This document shows, one piece after another, positions 17,177-25,442 of a stretch of 64,000 nucleotides of DNA. Below the pieces are notes generated by a model that made no database searches, had not been told where the DNA came from, and worked only from the letters and a program-made list of their open reading frames with translations. Positions within the stretch are counted from its first letter, which is position 1, and the number at the start of each line of letters is the position of its first letter. Made by a program: the position numbers and the translations under genes. This stretch comes from Candidatus Martarchaeota archaeon (GTDB lineage Archaea > Micrarchaeota > Micrarchaeia > Micrarchaeales > Micrarchaeaceae), in the NCBI GenBank assembly GCA_023485545.1, contig JAMCZI010000028.1:1-64000 (forward strand), read 5' to 3'.

Positions 17177-18226
17177 CTAGAACAAGTCTGGTATGTCTAT
17201 GCCGCCGCTTGCATGCCCTGAAGAACCTCTCTGCTGGCCTGCTGCATCCCTCCCAAATATCTCGGGGCTCTTCACTCCTGTAAAAATCGCTATCACTTCT
17301 ATCCTTTCTCCGAAGCTGTCGTCGTTCCTTGCGCCTATCACGACGTTTGCGTCCTTAGCAACCGAATCTGTGAGCCTCTTGCTTATCTCGTTTAGCTCGC
17401 CGAGCGTGAAGCTCCTGCCGCACGTGACGTGCACCAAAGCGGATTTAGCGCCCTCGAAGTCCACGTCGAGAAGCTTGTTCTTCTGTATCTGCGATACTGC
17501 ATCCTCTATCCTGTTGTTTCCGTTGCCCTCTCCTATGCTTATGAAAGCAAGGCCTCCGGAATTCATCACGTTCTTAACATCTGCAAAATCAAGGTTGAGC
17601 ATGCTCGGCTGCGTTATCGTCTCGCTTATCCCCCTCACTGCCTTAGACGCTACTTCGTCAGCTATGTTGAACGCGCTGTCGAGTGGCAGGTTCTTGTAGA
17701 GCTGGACCAGCTTTTGGTTGTCTATCACTATGAGCGTGTCAGAATTCTTCCTAAGGTCTTCGACACCTTCCTTCGCCACGTTCAGCCTGACCTTCTCAAG
17801 AGCGAACGGGAACGTAACTATGCTTATAACTATTGCACCGTTCTCCTTCGCCACATTGGCCACCACTGGTGCCGCGCCAGTTCCTGTGCCTCCTCCCATC
17901 CCAGCACATACGAACACAAGATTGTATCCCGCAAGCGCAGCTGCTATATCGCTTCTCGAATAATCGGCGGCTTTCTTCCCTACTGCTGGGAATCCTCCGG
18001 CTCCAAGCCCCTTGGTGAGCGGCCCGCCTATGAGCATCTTCTTAATATCATTGTTGAGCCCGTTCAGGTGTTTTGCATCGGTGTTGACAGCGATGAGCGT
18101 TACTCCCTTTATTCCCATCCCGCTAAGCCTGTTTACCGTATTGCTTCCCCCGCCTCCGACTCCGCATACTGCTATCTTCGGCTTGAACAGGTCGTTGCTG
18201 TCATAGCTTTCCCGGCTATTTTCCAT
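17177..18226 (-). CDS. ftsZ: Cell division GTPase FtsZ
   Basis: 349 residues. The tubulin signature GGGTGTG occurs in CAGMGGGTGTGAAP, with VGGGGSNTVNRL at the N-terminus and the synergy-loop region NLDFADVKNVM. A short variable linker ends in the C-terminal peptide GIDIPDLF, similar to the conserved tail that docks partners such as SepF in archaea. FtsZ polymerises into the division ring. A TATA-like element about 25 bases before the ATG suggests a nearly leaderless transcript. No second ftsZ or sepF is present in the window. Confidence 0.96.
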   Translation of the reverse strand: MENSRESYDSNDLFKPKIAVCGVGGGGSNTVNRLSGMGIKGVTLIAVNTDAKHLNGLNNDIKKMLIGGPLTKGLGAGGFPAVGKKAADYSRSDIAAALAGYNLVFVCAGMGGGTGTGAAPVVANVAKENGAIVISIVTFPFALEKVRLNVAKEGVEDLRKNSDTLIVIDNQKLVQLYKNLPLDSAFNIADEVASKAVRGISETITQPSMLNLDFADVKNVMNSGGLAFISIGEGNGNNRIEDAVSQIQKNKLLDVDFEGAKSALVHVTCGRSFTLGELNEISKRLTDSVAKDANVVIGARNDDSFGERIEVIAIFTGVKSPEIFGRDAAGQQRGSSGHASGGIDIPDLF

Positions 18227-18315
18227 GTTCTAATATCATTCAATAAAGTATAAAAGCAGTTGCCCGCTGCTGTGAAAGCTATATGATTAATATATCTGGC
18301 ATGAGAAATAAGGCT

Positions 18316-19200
18316 ATGCCATCCGTATTGCGCGACAGGCTCATATCTTCCATAGCAAGGGCGCTGGAAGCGCGCGGCTTTTCCCACATATCTGTCGGCA
18401 ACATGCATTCATGCTTTGACATCATAGCTGAGAAGCGCGGCTCAAAATTGCTGATAAAAGCTGTTGCTGACATAGACTCGATCAGCAAGTCCGACGTCGA
18501 AGATCTGCTAAAGCTGGCAGGCTTCTTCAATGCCTACGCTTATGTGGTCGGAAGCAGGAGGAAGGGGCTGCCATTTCCCAAAGGGATAGGCTTCATGCGC
18601 TATGGCGTCACATGCATAGGTGCACCAGATCTTGAGGCTGCATTGGATGGATCCATCATAAACATATCGAAAAAGTTTTCAGGCGTATCCATACAGGTAT
18701 CTGGCCCAGAGCTCAAGCACCTGCGCCGCCTAGTCGGGCTAAGCATCCGCGAACTGGCTTCGACGGTCGGCATATCGAAGGAGAGCATAGAGCGCTACGA
18801 GTCTGGTTCCGGAAAGGCGCATTCAGCAAACCTGAAGAAGCTCGAGGAGTTCTTCGGAGGCAAGCTCTCTGAGAATTCTGCAGCCCAGCAAGCGAACTTC
18901 AGGTATGCCGCAACTGGCAGCATACGCTTCTTAAGCATACGTAACGCGCCTTTTGATGCGATAGCGAAGAAACGCTTCAGGTACGAAGCCAAGGAAAAGA
19001 GCGCCAGCATGCACACATTGTACAAGGTAGCCTCATTTTACTCGAAGGTCACCGAAGCGTTTGATGATGACCATCCATTTTTCATAGTATCCAAGGGCAG
19101 CCCAACCGGAAGGCTGAAGGGGATCCCAGTACTGACGAAGGAGAGCCTGAAGAAAATGATAGACGAGGATGAACTCCTTAACGCCGTCACAAAGAATTGA
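18316..19200 (+). CDS. COG1395-type HTH transcriptional regulator
   Basis: About 294 residues. The N-terminal half resembles a nuclease-like or sensor fold (DIIAEKRGSKLLIKAVADID), and a central XRE-type helix-turn-helix follows (LRRLVGLSIRELASTVGISKESIERYESG). The C-terminal half contains AIAKKRFRYEAKEK and VSKGSPTGRLKGIPVLTK. This layout matches the archaeal putative HTH regulators of COG1395. Three ATG codons occur (18283, 18301, 18316); TATA-like sequence spans 18275-18297, so the last is the most consistent. It is divergent from ftsZ across a short gap, so co-regulation is possible but unproven. Confidence 0.75.
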   Translation: MPSVLRDRLISSIARALEARGFSHISVGNMHSCFDIIAEKRGSKLLIKAVADIDSISKSDVEDLLKLAGFFNAYAYVVGSRRKGLPFPKGIGFMRYGVTCIGAPDLEAALDGSIINISKKFSGVSIQVSGPELKHLRRLVGLSIRELASTVGISKESIERYESGSGKAHSANLKKLEEFFGGKLSENSAAQQANFRYAATGSIRFLSIRNAPFDAIAKKRFRYEAKEKSASMHTLYKVASFYSKVTEAFDDDHPFFIVSKGSPTGRLKGIPVLTKESLKKMIDEDELLNAVTKN

Positions 19201-19935
19201 TTACCTCCTGCGCCTTGCGCTTCTCCGACTTTTGCGCGAAGCGCCGCGGCGCGCATGCCGTGTTACGTGCTTGGACTTCGGTGCAAGCACGAACTTCTCA
19301 TAGCCGTCGCGTATGCTTTTGTGCGAGTTGAACATCATTGCCCCTCCGACTATACCAAAGACCAGTATTATTACCGCCATAGTGCTCAGCAGTATGAAGT
19401 TTGCAAGGTAAACGTTGGTGTAGGCGAAAGAGAATTCAAGGCCCCCTACCACAAAAGCAATCCACAGGGCCGAAGCTCCTATCGCAATCTCATGGTAATA
19501 ATTTCTGAAGATTGCTATCGTCGATATATATATAACCCACATTATCCCTCCAAACGTGAGCAAGAATATTATCGGCACGTAAAAAGCGCTGAAAAATATC
19601 ATGGGCAGGCTGAACACAACTATGCCGACTGTTATCGATGCAGTCCATATCCCCATGTTGATAGAATGCTTAGCGTGCTCGGCCAAGCTCATATATTTTA
19701 CTGTGGCCTTGTGCGCGTTGGCAAAGTTTATTATGAGCGCTATTATTGTTATCGCTATAAGCAGCCCCCAAAAAGCTATGTCTGCTGCGTAGTTATACGA
19801 AGCGACGCTGTTTATCAGCATGGTGAAAATGACGCCTACTGCAAGTATTATGGCAAAGGTCACCATAGTCAATCCAAGTGCCCTCTTGTACATGAACTGC
19901 CAAAAAAGCCCCGCATTGTTGCTTACGTGCCTCAT
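19201..19935 (-). CDS. Uncharacterised six-helix membrane protein with basic tail
   Basis: 244 residues, not recognised. About six membrane helices alternate with very short loops. The protein ends in a tail rich in Arg, Lys and Ser (RHARRGASRKSRRSARRRR). The helices carry no obvious catalytic or transport motif. The same kind of tail (ARRSARR) ends the Lon-like protease at 14368, hinting at a shared anchoring or interaction signal. The stop abuts the stop of the COG1395-type gene, with no intervening base. A regulatory gap of 46 bases separates it from the prepilin peptidase gene upstream. Confidence 0.6.
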   Translation of the reverse strand: MRHVSNNAGLFWQFMYKRALGLTMVTFAIILAVGVIFTMLINSVASYNYAADIAFWGLLIAITIIALIINFANAHKATVKYMSLAEHAKHSINMGIWTASITVGIVVFSLPMIFFSAFYVPIIFLLTFGGIMWVIYISTIAIFRNYYHEIAIGASALWIAFVVGGLEFSFAYTNVYLANFILLSTMAVIILVFGIVGGAMMFNSHKSIRDGYEKFVLAPKSKHVTRHARRGASRKSRRSARRRR

Positions 19936-19981
19936 CCATACACCATATTATTAAATGCATAGAAGGTCTTTTAATTCATTC

Positions 19982-20896
19982 CTATTTTGCTTGCAGCAGA
20001 TAAGCAGCAGCGTGGGGCAGAAGCGATCCCGCAGGGGCTATGAGAAATATAAGATTTCCAAAGAGGAGCGCCAGCACAACCCCTGCAAAGATTGGGACGG
20101 CAAGCGGCACTGCCCTCTTGTAAACTGGATATTTTTTTCGTATGTCCTTCTTTTTCATCTCTGTTATGAGCTCCCGTGTAACGAGCCTCTCGAAGCTGTG
20201 GACCTTCCTTCGCGCCTGCTCTATCTCATTTTTGTCCATCAGGTTGAACGCTATTATGTCCCCCTCCTCAAATCCTCTGAAGTCTACCATGTCTACCATC
20301 ATGTAGGTTATCCTCTTTTCGAAGAGCATTATTGATATTGAGCCAGCTATCACCGCTATGAGCAGCGCTATTCCATATATGCTTGTCCTTATTACGAGCG
20401 CAAGGAAAAATATGAATATCAAGTACGCCGAGCCTATTGTGATTGTTTTTACGATGTCACTGCTGCTCATTCTTGCCTTAATCTTCATCTTTCTGGATTT
20501 GGGTATGTAATACAGAGGCACCAGTATTATCGCGGCGATTCCTGTGCACACCATAAGCGAGAATACAAAAGGAAGCCCGAGCGTAGGCAGGTTGCCAATC
20601 AATCCCTTGGGCTGCAGCGGCAGCACAAGCGACAGCGCCACCAGCTCGAACGCATCTCCCAAGCCAAGCTGGCCTATCTTGTACACGAAATAGCCGAAGC
20701 CCATTACAGCTATCGCTATCAACGAGCTGAGCAGTATGGTTCCGATGTTGAAATACAGAACGGTAAGCACCGCCCCATACGCCACAGTGGCGTATGCAAA
20801 GAAACTCGGCACGTTCCTCTTGTTGAAAACGTCGAAAAGCATGTAAATGAAAGCGATAACTACTACGCTGGCAATCCTGAAATAAAGCAAATCCAT
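19982..20896 (-). CDS. Prepilin/preflagellin peptidase (A24, GxGD)
   Basis: 304 residues, polytopic. The first catalytic aspartate is in MLFDVFNKRNVPSFF, the usual D-x-(R/K)-x-x-(I/V)-P start of FlaK/TadA-type peptidases. The second is in GQLGLGDAFELV (GxGD). A cytoplasmic charged region around residues 205-255 separates it from the last two helices (RAVPLAVPIFAGVVLALLFG). The enzyme would cleave class III signal peptides of pilins such as those at 31942, 34722 and 52281, then allow assembly by the machine at 38-44 kb. It is divergent from leuS. Confidence 0.85.
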   Translation of the reverse strand: MDLLYFRIASVVVIAFIYMLFDVFNKRNVPSFFAYATVAYGAVLTVLYFNIGTILLSSLIAIAVMGFGYFVYKIGQLGLGDAFELVALSLVLPLQPKGLIGNLPTLGLPFVFSLMVCTGIAAIILVPLYYIPKSRKMKIKARMSSSDIVKTITIGSAYLIFIFFLALVIRTSIYGIALLIAVIAGSISIMLFEKRITYMMVDMVDFRGFEEGDIIAFNLMDKNEIEQARRKVHSFERLVTRELITEMKKKDIRKKYPVYKRAVPLAVPIFAGVVLALLFGNLIFLIAPAGSLLPHAAAYLLQAK

Positions 20897-20954
20897 GAGC
20901 CGAATTCGGTTTTAACATTAATAAATGTGGTGTTGAAAGAAAAAGCACAAAGCC

Positions 20955-20964
20955 TTTATAAATA
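20955..20964 (+). promoter_or_regulatory. TATA box for leuS
   Basis: TTTATAAATA is centred about 44 bases before the leuS ATG. This predicts a leader of around 18 bases that includes GTGTGAGGT. Confidence 0.55.
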
Positions 20965-21003
20965 GCCCGCAAATACTTACCAATAATCCTTGTGTGAGGT
21001 TCG

Positions 21004-23820
21004 ATGATTGACTACGGAGCGATAGAAAAGAAATGGCAGAAGCGCTGGGAGGAATCTAATGCGTACGAACCAGAGCCGAACGAAAAGAAGCCCTTATTGG
21101 TGACTGCAGCCTGGCCATACGTCAACATGCCGCTGCATATAGGCCACCTCAAGACATATGCTATAACCGACATGTACGCCAGGTACATGCGTCTGGCGGG
21201 CTACAACACGCTTTTCCCGATGGGCTTCCACTACACTGGCACTCCCATAATAGCGATAGCGAAGAGGATAGCCGAGCGCAACAAGGACGTGCTCGATGAA
21301 ATAAAAGTTTACAACATACCCGATTCAGAGCTCCCCAAGCTTTCTGATCCGCTGTACATGGCAGACTACTTTGCAAAGGATACAGTTCGCGGCCTCAGGG
21401 CCGCAGGCCTGGGCATAGACTGGAGGCGCAGCTTCAACTCGATAAATCCATTCTTCAGCAAGATGGTGGAATGGCAGTTCTCCAAGCTTGTGGCAATGAA
21501 CCTTCTCGAGCAGGGCGAGCACTACGTTGCATGGTGCACAAACGAGGGCAATCCAGTAGGCCAGCATGACACCAAGGGCGACGTGCATCCTGAGATCGAA
21601 AAGGTAGCGATGGTCGCGTTTAAGGTGAAGGATGAGAGCGCAAGCTTCCTCTGCACCACATACAGGCCTGAAACAATATACGGAGTATCAAACCTGTTCA
21701 TAGCGAAGGGCGCAGCATACTCACTAGTTTCAATATCCGGCAAGGATTACTACATTTCAAAAAGTGCAGCAAAGGAACTCGCCTATCAGCTAAAGATGGA
21801 GGAAAAGGGTGATGTCTCCTCTGACGAGCTACTTGCAAAGTCTGCATTGAACCCGCTTACTGGCGAAGAGATTCCAATACTGCCAGGATTCTTCGTTGAC
21901 GAGTCTTTCGGCACGGGCATCGTAATGTCTGTTCCAGCCCACGCCCCATTCGACTACGTCGCTCTCAAAAGACTGGAGAGGGAAGGCTACAAGGTCCCCT
22001 CTTCATACAAGAAGGTGATCTCTCTTGAAGGCGATGCCGAACAAAGCATTCCCTCGATGGTGTACCTGTCGATGTTTGGCGCAGGCGAATCAGCGTCCGA
22101 CGACCTCATAGAAGAAGCAACGAAGAAGCTTTACAGCGCAGAATCACATAACGGGAAGATGAGCGTAGGAAAGTATGCCGGCTCGACAGAGTCCGAGGCG
22201 CGCGAATACATCAAGAGAGACCTTCTTGCGGATGGCAATGCGCTTGAATCATACATAATATCCAATTCCCCCGTTTTCTGCAGGTGCGGCACACGCGCCA
22301 TAATCAAAATAGTAAATGACCAGTGGTTCATAAACTACGGCGACAAGGCATGGAAGGAAAAGGTGAAAGCCCTGTTCGCATCTACCGAAGTGTACCCCAA
22401 GAAGATGCGTGCGGCTTACGATTATACAATAGACTGGCTTGATCTCAGGGCGCTCGAAAGGGCCCAGGGCCTCGGAACCAGATTCCCCCTCAACCCGAAA
22501 CACATAATAGAATCCCTTTCAGACTCCACATTGTACATGGCGTTCTATACGATAAGCCACATAATCGCATCAAACAACATAAGCGCAGACAAGGCGAAGC
22601 CGGAATTCTTCGATTATGTCTTCCTTGGGATAGGCACTGTCGATTCTGCTAGCGCGGCTTCAGGGATAGACCCTCTTGTCGTGAAGCGCTGCCGCGAATC
22701 ATTTGCTTACTGGTATTCAAACACCTCTAGGCATTCTGCTTCAGAGCTGATATACAGCCACCTTACGATGTACCTCTTTGCGCACGCTGCGATAATGCCG
22801 AAGGAGCTGTTTCCCAAGAGAATAGTCACAAACGGCATGCAGCTCTATGAGGGGAAGAAGATGAGCAAGAGCCTTGGCAACATAGTCCCCATAGCAGATG
22901 CTATAAAGAAATACGGCGCAGACAATCTGAGGGCCATAGAGATCGCAGGCACAGAACTGGATACAGATACCGATTTCTCTGTCGCTGCGGTATCAGGGCT
23001 CATGCAGCGCAATGACTTCCTGTACAACACGATAAAGTCGATGGAAGAAATGGATAGCGGCGGACTGCGCCCTATAGACTACTGGCTGTATTCGAAGCTC
23101 AATGCAAAGATATCCTCCGTGACGAAGGACATGGGGTTGCTTTACGTGAAGTCCGCCTTCGGATCCATATACTACGATTCGATAAACGAGATAAAGCGGT
23201 ACCTGGAACGCGGCTCGCCAAACCAGATAGTCCTGTCCGAATTCCTTTCGAAGGTCACTATAATGCTCTCCCCATTCATGCCGCATATCGCAGAGGAATT
23301 CTGGGAGATGCTAGGCAACGATGGCTTTGCCATCGAACAGGCATGGCCCCAACCCGACATCGGTATGATAAACGGGCCGATAGAGAGCTGCGAGGATGTT
23401 ATAGACGCAACGCTGTCAGACATAAAGGGCATAATCACCGTCATGTCGCCGAAGAACGGAGGCTCCATGCCGTCAGAGGTTGCAATCATCATAGCAGATG
23501 AGTGGAAATTCAAGGCATATAACTACCTGGTTGATTCTAAAAAGCATTCCGAGGTAATAGCCAAATCGGAGAGCTTTGGCGCAACAAAAGAGGATGTGTC
23601 AAAATACATACTGCAGTACAAGAACCCTAACAGCGTGACGATGAAGGTTTCCTTCACTTCTGAGGAGTTGCGTTCTGCAATGGAGGACGCCTCAAAGTAT
23701 ATGTCGTCAAAGCTAGGGTGCGCCGTAAAGGTTTACTCCGAATCGTCATCAAGTTCCGCCCGCGCACAACGTGCACAGCCGGAGAAGCCTGGGATAGAGC
23801 TCAAATGGGGTCAATCTTGA
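21004..23820 (+). CDS. leuS: Leucyl-tRNA synthetase (archaeal type)
   Basis: 938 residues, class I synthetase. The HIGH motif is in MPLHIGHLKTY (about residues 45-48) and KMSKS is in GKKMSKSLGN (about 619-623). An editing CP1 domain lies between, including TYRPETIYGVSN and the GTGIVMSVPAHAPFDY threonine/aspartate region. The C-terminal domain follows the archaeal/eukaryotic LeuRS layout, with a short charged extension. It attaches leucine to tRNA-Leu. The stop overlaps the ATG of the HAD gene (TGATG). Confidence 0.96.
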   Translation: MIDYGAIEKKWQKRWEESNAYEPEPNEKKPLLVTAAWPYVNMPLHIGHLKTYAITDMYARYMRLAGYNTLFPMGFHYTGTPIIAIAKRIAERNKDVLDEIKVYNIPDSELPKLSDPLYMADYFAKDTVRGLRAAGLGIDWRRSFNSINPFFSKMVEWQFSKLVAMNLLEQGEHYVAWCTNEGNPVGQHDTKGDVHPEIEKVAMVAFKVKDESASFLCTTYRPETIYGVSNLFIAKGAAYSLVSISGKDYYISKSAAKELAYQLKMEEKGDVSSDELLAKSALNPLTGEEIPILPGFFVDESFGTGIVMSVPAHAPFDYVALKRLEREGYKVPSSYKKVISLEGDAEQSIPSMVYLSMFGAGESASDDLIEEATKKLYSAESHNGKMSVGKYAGSTESEAREYIKRDLLADGNALESYIISNSPVFCRCGTRAIIKIVNDQWFINYGDKAWKEKVKALFASTEVYPKKMRAAYDYTIDWLDLRALERAQGLGTRFPLNPKHIIESLSDSTLYMAFYTISHIIASNNISADKAKPEFFDYVFLGIGTVDSASAASGIDPLVVKRCRESFAYWYSNTSRHSASELIYSHLTMYLFAHAAIMPKELFPKRIVTNGMQLYEGKKMSKSLGNIVPIADAIKKYGADNLRAIEIAGTELDTDTDFSVAAVSGLMQRNDFLYNTIKSMEEMDSGGLRPIDYWLYSKLNAKISSVTKDMGLLYVKSAFGSIYYDSINEIKRYLERGSPNQIVLSEFLSKVTIMLSPFMPHIAEEFWEMLGNDGFAIEQAWPQPDIGMINGPIESCEDVIDATLSDIKGIITVMSPKNGGSMPSEVAIIIADEWKFKAYNYLVDSKKHSEVIAKSESFGATKEDVSKYILQYKNPNSVTMKVSFTSEELRSAMEDASKYMSSKLGCAVKVYSESSSSSARAQRAQPEKPGIELKWGQS

Positions 23821-24479
23821 TGGACGGGCTGATGGAAAGGTTCGACGCGTTCATCTTCGATTGGGACGGAACCATACAGAGCCTGCGCACCATACTGATG
23901 ATAAACGAGGCGCTCAAAAGCATAGGCCGCGATACGAAGTACGCTCTAAAAGGGGGAGGGCGGCACAGGCGCAATTACTCAGACCTCAACCTGAAACGTC
24001 TGATAGAAATTGAGGAAGTGGACAACAGCGTGATGTCCTATGTCCTCGACGCAGTGCTATGGGTCAGCAGGCCAAAGCTCCGCAACGATGTCTCAGAAAC
24101 CCTGAAATACATCTCCTCAAAGCGCAAGAAAGTTGTCGTGTTCTCGAACGCCAACAGGCGGCGGCTGCTCAAGGAAGTCAAGCTGCTCGGGATATCAAAA
24201 TACATAGACGTAATAGTAAGCGCAAGGGATCTCAGGGCTCCAAAGCCCAATCCATCCGGGCTGAACACAGCAATACGAATATCCGGAGTACGAAAAAGCA
24301 GGTGCATTTACATAGGAGACATGGTTACAGACATAATGACCGCCAGGTCTGCCAAAATCGCTTCGTGTGCAATAGCCGGCGGATTTGACAGGTACGATAC
24401 CCTCAGGAAGGAACACCCCAATTATCTCTATCACAGCATGGAGGAATTCCTAAGGCGCGGGCTTGGGAAGCGCGGCTAG
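23820..24479 (+). CDS. HAD-superfamily hydrolase
   Basis: 219 residues. Motif I is FIFDWDGTI with the nucleophile and acid aspartates, motif II is VVVFSNAN, the conserved lysine lies in LRAPKPNP, and motif IV is YIGDMVTDI. The helical cap between motifs I and II suggests a phosphatase of the phosphoglycolate-phosphatase or beta-phosphoglucomutase class. The substrate is unknown. The ATG at 23820 overlaps the leuS stop; the frame extends upstream only through leuS. Confidence 0.85.
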   Translation: MDGLMERFDAFIFDWDGTIQSLRTILMINEALKSIGRDTKYALKGGGRHRRNYSDLNLKRLIEIEEVDNSVMSYVLDAVLWVSRPKLRNDVSETLKYISSKRKKVVVFSNANRRRLLKEVKLLGISKYIDVIVSARDLRAPKPNPSGLNTAIRISGVRKSRCIYIGDMVTDIMTARSAKIASCAIAGGFDRYDTLRKEHPNYLYHSMEEFLRRGLGKRG

Positions 24480-24486
24480 CAATATC

Positions 24487-24495
24487 TATTTAAAT
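24487..24495 (+). promoter_or_regulatory. TATA box for C/D sRNA and nuclease transcript
   Basis: TATTTAAAT, centred near 24491, predicts initiation at about 24516, right at the C box of the predicted sRNA. Confidence 0.55.
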
Positions 24496-24513
24496 CTCTA
24501 ATCAAATCATTAT

Positions 24514-24574
24514 ACCGTGATGAATGAGGTAATCGCTGAGCTTTTGCTGTGACGATTGGTAGGCAGGCTGATTT
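24514..24574 (+). ncRNA. Predicted C/D box sRNA (2'-O-methylation guide)
   Basis: All four boxes are present with exact archaeal spacing: C box GTGATGA (24517-24523), a 12-base guide, D' box CTGA (24536-24539), a 9-base gap, C' box GTGACGA (24549-24555, one mismatch), a second 12-base guide TTGGTAGGCAGG, and D box CTGA (24568-24571). Twelve-base guides are the archaeal norm, because fibrillarin and Nop5 need that length. The D guide can pair with CCTGCCTACCAA, which resembles a GCCTACCAA stretch known in archaeal 16S rRNA. By the N+5 rule the second C of CTGCC would be methylated. It sits in the leader of the nuclease gene. Confidence 0.75.
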
Positions 24575-24575
24575 T

Positions 24576-25442
24576 ATGGGCGCTCTGGACCGGCTTAATA
24601 AATCTAGTATAAGGGTGACGGACATCGCATCCCAGTACTGGTGTGAGAAGCAGATGGAGCTGCGCTACCTGTATGGAAGGAAGATTACCAAGGAGTTGAC
24701 GAAAGGCAGCAAGATGCACGAAGACATGGCGGAGGAGACAAACGTGCAGCTTGACCTGCAGCCGAGAAGCTACGGCGACTTTATGTACAAGACGCTGTAC
24801 GAAAGCTACATGGCGCTAGACTCACTTGCCGAAAAGTCAAAGACGCGCGAGGTCAGCATATTCGGCTCGATAAGCGGATTCAAGACCGTAGGGAAGATAG
24901 ACCAGCTCTCAACGAGAGAAGGAAAGCTGCGTGTCTACGAGGACAAGACTACGCGCTCCAAGCTTCCCGGAAAGGGAGCAATGATGATTGCAAGGGTGCA
25001 GGTAATCCTCTACAGGAAGCTCATAGAGGACATAAAATCCGGAGCTTACACCATATCCGAGTTCAGGAAGGCGACAGGAACGCCGCGGCTAAAGCTGACT
25101 CCAGAGTTTGAACGCCAGATGTCTGCGCTTCACATAAGCGGATCAATTGGGACGATAAGCGAAGTTGAGCAGCGCTACTTTAACGCGCTCAAATCGCTTC
25201 CGGATTTCGACGACAAGCTCTACATACGCTACATAGACCAGTTTACCGGAAGCACTATCCAGCTGTACAGCTTCAAATATTCACAGCATGAGATGGAGAG
25301 CATACTCTCTTTTGCGATGGGCTATTGGAAGGGCGAGCGTTCGGCGCGCCCTGTGCCCTACGAAGAGAGGTCAAAGTGCAACATGTGTGAATTCTTCGGC
25401 AAGGAATGCAAGGTGTGGTGGAATGATACGGTGGGACAATGA
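24576..25442 (+). CDS. Exo5/Cas4-like iron-sulfur PD-(D/E)XK exonuclease
   Basis: About 288 residues. The nuclease core is visible as GKIDQLS with VYEDKTTR (the D and E-x-K of PD-(D/E)XK). One cysteine lies near the N-terminus (YWCEKQMELRY) and three near the C-terminus (CNMCEFFGKEC), the arrangement that holds a [4Fe-4S] cluster in Cas4, AddB and Exo5/Dem1. YLYG and the final layout favour Exo5-type exonuclease. No cas genes are nearby, so a CRISPR role is not supported. I use ATG 24576; GTG 24549 lies inside the predicted sRNA. The stop overlaps the alaS start (ATGA). Confidence 0.8.
   Translation: MGALDRLNKSSIRVTDIASQYWCEKQMELRYLYGRKITKELTKGSKMHEDMAEETNVQLDLQPRSYGDFMYKTLYESYMALDSLAEKSKTREVSIFGSISGFKTVGKIDQLSTREGKLRVYEDKTTRSKLPGKGAMMIARVQVILYRKLIEDIKSGAYTISEFRKATGTPRLKLTPEFERQMSALHISGSIGTISEVEQRYFNALKSLPDFDDKLYIRYIDQFTGSTIQLYSFKYSQHEMESILSFAMGYWKGERSARPVPYEERSKCNMCEFFGKECKVWWNDTVGQ

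Noticed and set aside
23718-23820. Longer N-terminus for the HAD hydrolase
   Set aside because: The extra residues only translate the leuS 3' end in another frame; ATG 23820 overlaps the stop and starts just before motif I.
24520-24552. Ten-codon open frame (MNEVIAELLL) before the Exo5-like gene
   Set aside because: The C/D box layout explains the same bases, including the ATG inside the C box and the stop inside the C' box.
24576-25442. Exo5/Cas4-like gene as a sign of a CRISPR locus
   Set aside because: No repeat array and no cas genes are present; the cysteine pattern also fits Exo5.
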